From contig DHJA01000029.1 of assembly GCA_002404095.1 (NCBI GenBank), positions 4,236-19,069 of the forward strand: 14,834 nt of DNA, read 5' to 3'. A program made the translations under genes and the position numbers. Below, one piece after another: positions 7,980 to 13,464 of this stretch (its first letter is position 1; each line of letters opens with the position of its first letter). The DNA is from Planctomycetaceae bacterium UBA4732 (lineage in GTDB: Bacteria; Planctomycetota; Planctomycetia; Gemmatales; Gemmataceae). The notes beneath the pieces were generated by a model. That model did not search any database. It worked only from the letters and a program-made list of their open reading frames with translations, and was not told the DNA's origin.

Positions 7980-8270
7980 ATGGCGAATAATTTAGATGAA
8001 ATCATTCGAGCAATTCATGCGTACCAAGCCGTCGTTGGGGCTGAGGCGCAGACGCGACACTTGTTGCAGCAAATCTTACACGACGCGGTTGAATTGCCGC
8101 CAGCGATTGCGGGACAGCCATATCCGAAGGTGCCGCCTGGCTGTTTAAATTGGTTTCAGTTCCACCCTGCGGAGCCTGCCGTAGGGAACGCCAAACCTTA
8201 TTTCAAATATCAAAACTGGACGAATGGCAAGAAAGGGCGAGGCGGCTTATGGGGGCAGCTCCAATTCTAG
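7980..8270 (+). CDS. Small unrecognised protein between DUF1553 and DUF1501 genes
   Basis: A 96-residue protein of unknown family, beginning 'MANNLDEIIRAIHAYQAV'. The first half (to about residue 55) looks alpha-helical; the C-terminal half is rich in aromatics, Pro and Gly ('GCLNWFQFHPAEP', 'YFKYQNWTNGKKGRGGLWG'). The start is only 5 bp after the stop of the upstream gene, suggesting coupling, but no good Shine-Dalgarno is visible. An in-frame ATG at 7929 inside the upstream gene is less likely. The 5' half is A+T-richer than its neighbours (about 45% G+C in 7981-8040), which hints at separate origin. I assign no function. Confidence 0.5.
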   Translation: MANNLDEIIRAIHAYQAVVGAEAQTRHLLQQILHDAVELPPAIAGQPYPKVPPGCLNWFQFHPAEPAVGNAKPYFKYQNWTNGKKGRGGLWGQLQF

Positions 8271-8290
8271 CCGACTAGACTTGGGAGGCA

Positions 8291-8310
8291 GCCCCTCATG
8301 TGAAAGGGGC
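8291..8310 (+). promoter_or_regulatory. Hairpin that would hide a ribosome-binding site
   Basis: GCCCCT (8291-8296) can pair perfectly with AGGGGC (8305-8310) across 8 nt. The right arm is the Shine-Dalgarno sequence (AAGGGG, 8304-8309) of the gene starting at 8317. In the folded form, initiation at 8317 would be blocked; this is inferred from pairing only. Confidence 0.45.
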
Positions 8311-8316
8311 GAGAAG

Positions 8317-8601
8317 ATGGCCTACATGTTTGAGGTATATTACAAGACCCCGCCGGACACGAAGAAAGAAGCGGCGATCTCGGAGCGCGTTTCCAAACTC
8401 GGCGGGCGCCCGGATTATCGTGAGGAGCCAGACCCAGATAATGATTGGGAGAGCGATGAGGAGGTACAGACCAATACAGGCGCCTGGGACACTGTTACTC
8501 TTACATATGAGTTCGATCACCTGGAACAGGCCGAGGAGGCCGCCGAGTTCTTGCGACGAGAGGGAGAGCATGTGGAAGGACCACAAGATTATGGTCCCTG
8601 A
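8317..8601 (+). CDS. Small acidic protein, unknown function
   Basis: A 94-residue acidic protein (for example 'YREEPDPDNDWESDEE' and 'EQAEEAAEFLRREGEH'). The start at 8317 is chosen because AAGGGG lies 7 nt before it and the residues upstream in frame look like untranslated leader. The pattern 'MAYMFEVYYKTPPDTKKEAA', then 'WDTVTLTYEFDHLEQAEEAA', suggests a small alternating beta-alpha-beta-beta-alpha fold. No family is recognised. Small acidic proteins of this size can be inhibitors or immunity proteins, but nothing here demonstrates that. It lies 35 bp before the TTG start of the DUF1501 gene. Confidence 0.6.
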   Translation: MAYMFEVYYKTPPDTKKEAAISERVSKLGGRPDYREEPDPDNDWESDEEVQTNTGAWDTVTLTYEFDHLEQAEEAAEFLRREGEHVEGPQDYGP

Positions 8602-8636
8602 AGCCCTGCCCGCCTTTACTAATTGGGAGGTCGATC

Positions 8637-10109
8637 TTGTCACATTCCCCATCTAATGCGGGCGCCTTCTGCCGTCGCACCCGCCGCGAATTCCTGTGGG
8701 AAGCCGGCGCCGGCTTTACCGGCGTCGCGCTCACGGGCATGCTCTCCCAGGCCGGCTTTTTCAACAAGCTCGCGGCCGCCGAGACGGACCACAAGTTCGC
8801 CAACCCGTTGGAGCCAAAGCCTTCGCCGCTGCCGGCCAAGGCCAAAAGCGTCATCTTCCTCTTCATGTACGGCGGCCCTTCGCACATCGATACCTTCGAC
8901 TACAAGCCGAAACTGTACGACCTTGACGGCAAGACCATTCCGGTCAAGACGTTCGGCCGCGGCGGCAAGAAGAACGAGGGCCGCGTCGTCGGCCCTAAGT
9001 GGAAGTTCAAGCAGTACGGCCAGTGCGGCAAGTGGGTCAGCGACCTCTTCCCCAACCTGGCGACTTGCGTGGACGACATCGCGTTCCTCCACTCCATGAC
9101 GGCCGATTCGCCCATTCACGGATCGGCCATTCTCCAGATGAACACGGGCAAAATCTTGTCCGGCAATCCGTGTTTGGGTTCGTGGGTGAACTACGGACTC
9201 GGCAGCGTCAACGAGAACCTGCCCGGTTTCGTGGTCATGCTCGACCCGACCGGCGGGCCGATCAGCGGCGCCAAGAACTGGTCAAGCGGCTACATGCCGG
9301 CCAGCTTCCAGGGCACGGTGTTGCGCTCGGCCGGCGACCCGATCCTCGACCTCAACCGGCCCGAGGGCATGAGCCAAGACGCCCAGCGGCGCCTGCTCAA
9401 CACGCTCGACGACTACAACGCCTCCCACCTCGCCGAACGCGCCGACAACAGCAACCTGTCGGCCCGCGTCGCCAGCTACGAGCTGGCCTTCGCTATGCAG
9501 CGGCACGCGCCAGAGGCGGTCGATCTCAGCCAGGAGCCGGAGTCGGTCAAGCAGCTTTACGGTATTAACGATCCGAAAACGCAGGAATTCGGCCGTCGCT
9601 GTCTGCTTGCCCGCAGGTTGGTGGAGCGCGGCGTGCGCTTCATCCAGCTGTACGCCGGCGGCGCCCACAATGACGACAACTGGGACGCCCACGGCGACCT
9701 GGAGCGCAACCACAATTTCCACGCCGGCCGCACTGACAAGCCGATTACAGGACTCATTAAAGATCTGAAGCAGCGCGGCATGTTGGACGACACCTTGATC
9801 GTCTGGGGCGGCGAGTTCGGCCGACAGCCGACGGCGGAATACGCCAAGGGCACGGGCCGCGACCACAACGCCTATGGCTTTACGATGTGGATGGCGGGCG
9901 GCGGCATCAAGGGCGGCGTCAGCGTCGGCACGACGGACGAAATCGGCTCGGCGGCGGTGGACGACCGTTTCCACGTCAAGAATCTGCATGCGACAGTGCT
10001 GAACCAACTCGGCTTCGACCCGAACAAGCTGACGTATTTCTATAATGGGCTGGACCAGAAGCTCGTCGGCGTCGAGGGGGCGGACCCGATCAAGCAGATA
10101 ATCCAATAA
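8637..10109 (+). CDS. DUF1501 protein, Tat-exported
   Basis: A 490-residue member of DUF1501, a sulfatase/alkaline-phosphatase-like fold common in planctomycetes. The start is TTG at 8637 with a strong GGGAGG (8625-8630) 6 nt before it; there is no better ATG. A twin-arginine signal is clear: 'TRREFLWEAGAGFTGVAL' (15-32, R16 R17), so the protein is exported folded. Family signatures include 'FLFMYGGPSHIDTFDYKP' near residue 74, 'RRCLLARRLVERGVRFIQLY' and 'DTLIVWGGEFGRQPTAE'. DUF1501 genes normally follow DUF1549/DUF1553 genes directly; here two small genes intervene. A hydrolase role is suggested by the fold but the substrate is unknown. Confidence 0.93.
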   Translation: MSHSPSNAGAFCRRTRREFLWEAGAGFTGVALTGMLSQAGFFNKLAAAETDHKFANPLEPKPSPLPAKAKSVIFLFMYGGPSHIDTFDYKPKLYDLDGKTIPVKTFGRGGKKNEGRVVGPKWKFKQYGQCGKWVSDLFPNLATCVDDIAFLHSMTADSPIHGSAILQMNTGKILSGNPCLGSWVNYGLGSVNENLPGFVVMLDPTGGPISGAKNWSSGYMPASFQGTVLRSAGDPILDLNRPEGMSQDAQRRLLNTLDDYNASHLAERADNSNLSARVASYELAFAMQRHAPEAVDLSQEPESVKQLYGINDPKTQEFGRRCLLARRLVERGVRFIQLYAGGAHNDDNWDAHGDLERNHNFHAGRTDKPITGLIKDLKQRGMLDDTLIVWGGEFGRQPTAEYAKGTGRDHNAYGFTMWMAGGGIKGGVSVGTTDEIGSAAVDDRFHVKNLHATVLNQLGFDPNKLTYFYNGLDQKLVGVEGADPIKQIIQ

Positions 10110-10137
10110 ACTTAAGCGGCGAGTTTATCGGCGGGAG

Positions 10138-10201
10138 GGGGCGAGGAGACCTCGCCCCTACACGACCCCACGATATCGTAGGGGCGAGGTCTCCTCGCCC
10201 T
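10138..10201. repeat. Inverted pair of GTAG-flanked REP-like hairpins
   Basis: Two copies of one unit face each other. The left hairpin has arms GGGGCGAGG (10138-10146) and CCTCGCCCC (10150-10158) with loop AGA, followed by TAC. The right one has GTA (10178-10180), then GGGGCGAGG (10181-10189), loop TCT and CCTCGCCC (10193-10200). Together they form 23-bp perfect arms (10139-10161 and 10178-10200) around 16 nt. Read outward, each unit begins GTAG, the classical REP tetranucleotide. It lies between the DUF1501 and beta-propeller genes and may attenuate or stabilise the transcript. Confidence 0.8.
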
Positions 10202-10244
10202 CAATCCGTAACGTGCCACGTCTACACTTAAAAGGAGACATTTT

Positions 10245-11096
10245 GTGCCCCAAACACGCATTCTCGCAGTCGGACTTCTACTGTTGTGCGGTGCAATTGC
10301 GCGGGCTGAGACGCACATCATCGTCGCCGACCACGAAAACAAGAAGGTCATCAAGATCAAAGAAGACGGCACGCTCCTTTGGGAAACCCGCAACGACAAC
10401 GGCCATGACGTTCAGCTATTGCCCAACGGCAACCTGCTCATCGTCTGCGGCCCGACCGTGCAGGAGATCGACAAGGACAAGAAGGTGGTCCACGAAATCG
10501 GCAGGCCCGTGATTAGCGCCGCCGAATCCGCGCAACGGCTGCCGAACGGCCATACCGTCATCGCCGACAACGGCAAACATCAGGTCGTCGAACTGGACGA
10601 TAAGGATCAGGTCGTCTGGAGCTACGACGTTCCCAACGACAACAAACGGCCGAACCCGACCATGAGGCAGATGCGCCGGCTCGATAACGGCAATACGCTC
10701 ATCTGCGCTAGCACCGAGGATAAGGTGATGGAGGTGTCGCCGGACAAGAAGGTGGTGTGGAGCTACTCGCTGCCATTTCCGTATCTGGCGACGCGGCTGA
10801 CTAACGGCCACACAATCATCAGCAGCGGCGACGGTTACGGCAGCCCGCAAGGTTTCTTCGTGATCGAAGTAGACAAGGACGGCAAGGAAGTCTGGAAGTA
10901 CGGCGGCGCTGACGCCCCGGCGGAGCAGAAACTGAACTGGCCGAGCGGCTTCGTGCGCCTCGCCAACGGCGATATGCTGATTTCAGAGGCCCACGCCGGC
11001 GACATCCGCGAGGTGTCGGCCGACAAGAAAACTGTGCGGACGATCAAGAGTCCGGCGATGAAACATCCTTGTACGCTCGTGGTTGTGGATGAATAA
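10245..11096 (+). CDS. Exported beta-propeller protein (PQQ/NHL/arylsulfotransferase-like)
   Basis: A 283-residue protein. The start is GTG at 10245, supported by AAAGGAG (10231-10237) 7 nt before it. A signal peptide covers residues 1-21 ('RILAVGLLLLCGAIA', cut at ARA-E). The mature part is built from repeats of about 40-45 residues, each with a 'LxNGxxLI' turn: LPNGNLLI, LPNGHTVI, LDNGNTLI, LTNGHTII and LANGDMLI, with strands such as 'KKVVWSY' and 'DKDGKEVWKYGG' between. This points to a five- or six-bladed propeller, closed by 'HPCTLVVVDE'. Such propellers bind ligands or partners; no catalytic site is evident. It is downstream of DUF1501 and could be read from the same promoter through the REP-like pair. 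Confidence 0.85.
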   Translation: MPQTRILAVGLLLLCGAIARAETHIIVADHENKKVIKIKEDGTLLWETRNDNGHDVQLLPNGNLLIVCGPTVQEIDKDKKVVHEIGRPVISAAESAQRLPNGHTVIADNGKHQVVELDDKDQVVWSYDVPNDNKRPNPTMRQMRRLDNGNTLICASTEDKVMEVSPDKKVVWSYSLPFPYLATRLTNGHTIISSGDGYGSPQGFFVIEVDKDGKEVWKYGGADAPAEQKLNWPSGFVRLANGDMLISEAHAGDIREVSADKKTVRTIKSPAMKHPCTLVVVDE

Positions 11097-11144
11097 TGCG
11101 GGCGTCGGCACGGCGTTCCGCTGGGGGAGATGCAGAAGAGGGGG

Positions 11145-11175
11145 CATCGTACATTTACGTTCCGAATGTACGATG
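11145..11175. terminator. Hairpin between convergent genes, likely bidirectional terminator
   Basis: Perfect 11-bp arms CATCGTACATT (11145-11155) and AATGTACGATG (11165-11175) enclose 9 nt. It sits between the ends of the beta-propeller gene (11096, +) and hsdM (11206, -), where one hairpin can serve both. No long T-run follows on either side, so factor-independent termination is uncertain. Confidence 0.5.
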
Positions 11176-11205
11176 TCATCCTTTCCGCAACCTTCCGAAT
11201 GCACG

Positions 11206-12723
11206 TCAGCGTGGCCCGTTAAGCCGCGCGGCAATTTTGGTGAATTGCTCAAGCGCGGTTTCCAGTTCGTCCGCGATTTCCGTGGCGATGACGCCCGGAG
11301 CCGGCAGCGAATCGGTATCGGTCAGGCTGCGGTCTTTGATCCAGAAGAGGTCGAGACTGAGCTTGTCACGTTTGAGCAGGTCTTCGTAGTCATAGCACCG
11401 CCAGCGCCCGTCGGGCGTCTCCTCCGTCCACGTCGCTTTCCTCTTGTGAACCTTGCCGGGCTTGTAGCAATCAACGAACTCGGCGAAGTCATCCCGATGA
11501 ATCGGCGACTGCTTTTGCGTGAAGTGCTTATTGGTTCGCAGGTCGTAAACCCAGAGCTTGTCGGTCCACGCTTCGGGGCGGCCTTCCTTCTTGTCGAAGA
11601 AGAGTACATTGGCCTTTACGCCGGCCGAATACCAGATGCCGGTCGGTAGGCGCAGCAGGGTGTGGACGTTGCATTTCTGGAGCAGGTTGCGGCGGACCTT
11701 CTCGCCCGCGCCGCCCTCGAAGAGGACATTGTCGGGGACCACCATCGCCGCGCGGCCGTTGATCTTTAGCAGCGAGAATATGTGTTGCACGAAGTTGAGC
11801 TGTTTGTTGCTTGTGGACGTCCAGAAATCCTCGCGCACGATGACCTGGTCGTCCTTCTCCATATCGCCTTGCTCGTTCACGAAAAGCAGGTTCTGCTTTT
11901 TGCCAAACGGCGGATTGGCAAGGACCATCGTGAATTCCTGGCTCCACGGCGCGGCCAGGCTGTCGTGCCCGGAGTGGACGACAATCTTGTCGCCGCCGAT
12001 GCCGTGCAGATAGAGATTCATCGCGCACATACGGCCCACCTTGGGCGAGATCTCCATGCCCTCGACCAACTCTTCGCGCAAGGCCCGCTTCTCGTCGCGG
12101 TTGAGTTCTTTCTCGAACTTATCGAGTACATAGTTATAAGCGGCGCATAGAAAACCCGCGGTGCCGGCCGCCGGGTCGCAAATACGGTCTTGCGGCGTTG
12201 GCTGCATCACCGCGACCATGGTCTGGATGACGGGCCGCGGCGTGAAATGCTGGCCTGCGCCGCGGGCGGACTCCGCCGCCGACCTTTGCATTAGCTCTTC
12301 GTAGATCGTGCCCTTCACGTCCACCGGCAAGCTGAGCCAGTCCACCTTGTCGATGAGGTTGACGATAAGCTGCTTGAGAAGCGCGGGGTTGTGGATCTCG
12401 CAGCGGGCGCTTTTGAAGATGACGCCCAGCATTCCCGATTTCAGCGCCAGCTTTTCGAGAATGCCGCGATATGTGTCCTCCAGCTTGGCGCCATCGAGCG
12501 GCAGCAATACTTTCCAGCCCAACGCCGGTGGCACGATAGCGGGCTTGTTGTGTGGCTCCTCTGTGAGCTGGTCCGCCCGGCATCTTGCAACACTCCAGCG
12601 TAGCTCCAGGCTCGCTTGCCGATTTGGGATGGGTCCATTGGAACCTACTTTCTTGTCGCGCGGAACTCGAAATGTACTCCTCACGCTCCGCGTGAGGAAC
12701 CATCCCCAAACTCCACGCACCAA
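11206..12723 (-). CDS. hsdM: Type I restriction-modification DNA methyltransferase subunit HsdM, N-terminus disrupted
   Basis: The open frame spans 505 codons. From A50 (12576) onward it is a good HsdM: it transfers a methyl group from S-adenosylmethionine to adenine in the site chosen by HsdS. It shows 'GAGQHFTPRPVIQ' (155-167), SAM motif I 'DPAAGTAGFL' (183-192), the N6-adenine motif NPPF (270-273), and a normal C-terminus ('LDLFWIKDRSL'). The first 49 codons do not resemble HsdM. They begin with a TTG directly after the RAYT stop with no ribosome site, and read through a REP hairpin. A plausible HsdM N-terminus starts at ATG 12638 in another frame. About 18 family residues of the N-terminal helical domain seem absent at the join (12576-12580). 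It is probably a frameshifted, perhaps inactive gene; a sequencing error alone would not explain the missing residues. Confidence 0.88.
   Translation of the reverse strand: MVRGVWGWFLTRSVRSTFRVPRDKKVGSNGPIPNRQASLELRWSVARCRADQLTEEPHNKPAIVPPALGWKVLLPLDGAKLEDTYRGILEKLALKSGMLGVIFKSARCEIHNPALLKQLIVNLIDKVDWLSLPVDVKGTIYEELMQRSAAESARGAGQHFTPRPVIQTMVAVMQPTPQDRICDPAAGTAGFLCAAYNYVLDKFEKELNRDEKRALREELVEGMEISPKVGRMCAMNLYLHGIGGDKIVVHSGHDSLAAPWSQEFTMVLANPPFGKKQNLLFVNEQGDMEKDDQVIVREDFWTSTSNKQLNFVQHIFSLLKINGRAAMVVPDNVLFEGGAGEKVRRNLLQKCNVHTLLRLPTGIWYSAGVKANVLFFDKKEGRPEAWTDKLWVYDLRTNKHFTQKQSPIHRDDFAEFVDCYKPGKVHKRKATWTEETPDGRWRCYDYEDLLKRDKLSLDLFWIKDRSLTDTDSLPAPGVIATEIADELETALEQFTKIAARLNGPR
12577..12638 (-). pseudogene. 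hsdM: Detached N-terminal fragment of hsdM in another frame
   Basis: Starting at ATG 12638, the first 21 codons read 'MDPSQIGKRA...LQDAG', with 'RAWSYAGVLQDAG' in the place of the first helix of the HsdM N-terminal domain ('kvWsyahvLrddG'-like in relatives). After G21 this frame turns to nonsense, while 'ADQLTEEPHNKPAIVPP', the expected continuation some 18 residues further along in the family, follows at once in the main hsdM frame. The assignment rests on my recall of the family pattern. Confidence 0.6.
12671..12698. repeat. REP-like hairpin A, left of the transposase
   Basis: This 28-bp unit is identical to 13437-13464 and in the same orientation. It holds TGTACTC followed by a hairpin, CCTCACGC-TCC-GCGTGAGG (12679-12697), extendable by one pair to 9 bp. 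It lies between the RAYT stop and the likely original hsdM ATG at 12638. Confidence 0.85.
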
Positions 12724-13371
12724 TTACCCTTGAGCCGAATAGTGTACAAACTCCCCAGCTTGCAACCGGGATCGATTCGGATTATCCAGGAGGTAGGCCC
12801 GCAAATACTCAAACTGTTCCACGGAACGGACCAGATGATCGAACCCATCTTGCTGCCAAAACCGGCCCTTACGGTGCAAGACCCGGTTGATCTTCGCAGC
12901 GGTGAAATGCTTCCACGATTCGCACTGTTGCAGCAGTGCCTCCTCGTGTGGAAAAGCAACCAAAACATGAACGTGATTCGGCATTATCACAAAATCGGTC
13001 AGATCGTAACGGTCCCCGTCGAAGTGTCGCAGACTGTCCGCGACAATGCCCGCCAGTTCAGGCCGGCGCAGCACGCAATCCCCGTGGCACCGGTCGAGGT
13101 GGTCGTGCCAGCGGTCTGACAGTAGCCGTTGGAATTCGCGGATCAGGCTCGCACTGAGTTGCCGCAAACGGGCTTCGCAATCTGCCGTGGCGGGTTCGAT
13201 GCCGTGCGCCCGCAACCAGACGTCTCGTTCCGCTTGCCATTCCCGAACAACCCGCTCTGGCATGGAGTCCCACGTCCGCCAAGTGATAAAGGTAATCGTC
13301 CCTGCCTGCGCCCAGTGTGGTAATCGGCGATGCGCGACCGCGAATTCCTGGTTCGGATCGAAAACCTGCAT
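12724..13371 (-). CDS. REP-associated tyrosine transposase (RAYT), HUH/Y1 family
   Basis: A 215-residue single-strand DNA nuclease/strand-transferase of the Y1 (IS200-like) superfamily, RAYT branch. The ATG at 13371 is preferred over the GTG at 13383 because GGAG lies 6 nt ahead of it. Visible in order: 'HWAQAGTITFITWRT' (first strand); the metal-binding HUH motif in 'DFVIMPNHVHVLV' (His133, His135); 'WKHFTAAKINRVLHRKGRFW' and 'QQDGFDHLVRS'; and the catalytic tyrosine in 'EYLRAYLLDNP' (Tyr193), which matches the RAYT YxxxNP pattern. All key residues are present, so it may be active. RAYTs are thought to spread REP hairpins rather than move as ordinary insertion sequences. It is flanked by such hairpins and read in the same direction as hsdS and hsdM. 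Confidence 0.92.
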   Translation of the reverse strand: MQVFDPNQEFAVAHRRLPHWAQAGTITFITWRTWDSMPERVVREWQAERDVWLRAHGIEPATADCEARLRQLSASLIREFQRLLSDRWHDHLDRCHGDCVLRRPELAGIVADSLRHFDGDRYDLTDFVIMPNHVHVLVAFPHEEALLQQCESWKHFTAAKINRVLHRKGRFWQQDGFDHLVRSVEQFEYLRAYLLDNPNRSRLQAGEFVHYSAQG

Positions 13372-13401
13372 CGTTTGCTCCACTGGACAATGTGTAAATT
13401 A

Positions 13402-13427
13402 CGTCACGCGGAGCGTGACGAGTACAC
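13402..13427. repeat. REP-like hairpin B, inverted and stem-compensated
   Basis: CGTCACGC (13402-13409) and GCGTGACG (13413-13420) enclose GGA, followed by AGTACAC. Read on the other strand it is GTGTACT-hairpin, the same design as copies A and C, with the second stem pair changed from C-G to G-C on both sides. With copy C it forms a facing pair just ahead of the RAYT start. Confidence 0.8.
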
Positions 13428-13436
13428 TTTTCGCTT

Positions 13437-13464
13437 AATGTACTCCTCACGCTCCGCGTGAGGA
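13437..13464. repeat. REP-like hairpin C, overlapping the 3' end of hsdS
   Basis: A 28-bp exact copy of 12671-12698. Its hairpin arms are 13444-13452 and 13456-13464. The hsdS stop codon (13447-13449) and the preceding codons for SSRGA lie inside the stem, so the repeat forms the current end of hsdS. Confidence 0.85.

Larger units (their letters stand above)
12671..13464 (-). mobile_element. RAYT gene with its flanking REP hairpins, inside an hsd locus
   Basis: The unit consists of a REP-associated tyrosine transposase gene with hairpin A on one side and hairpins B and C on the other. A and C are exact 28-bp direct repeats whose starts are 766 bp apart; B is inverted. In known RAYT systems the HUH enzyme binds and cuts REP hairpins next to its own gene. 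The position between hsdS and hsdM suggests it arrived in, or arose beside, the restriction operon. Confidence 0.65.

Noticed and set aside
7980..8601. Toxin-antitoxin call for the two small genes
   Set aside because: Neither protein shows a known toxin or antitoxin motif, and adjacency and size alone are not enough.
9282..10106. 274-codon - strand open frame opposite DUF1501
   Set aside because: It is antisense to a strongly supported DUF1501 gene with conserved motifs, and its own composition (Val/Ala/Arg-rich) is typical of a shadow frame.
10138..10201. Rho-independent terminator after DUF1501
   Set aside because: There is no T-run after the stem, and the GTAG-flanked, internally palindromic inverted pair fits a REP/BIME-like repeat better; an effect on transcription remains possible.
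12134..12709. Long 191-codon open frame on the - strand inside hsdM
   Set aside because: Apart from its opening it overlaps the well-supported HsdM coding sequence in another frame and shows no domain; it is a shadow of GC-rich coding sequence.
12671..13464. CRISPR-like array of short palindromic repeats
   Set aside because: There are only three copies, with mixed orientation, irregular spacing and a transposase gene between; no cas genes.
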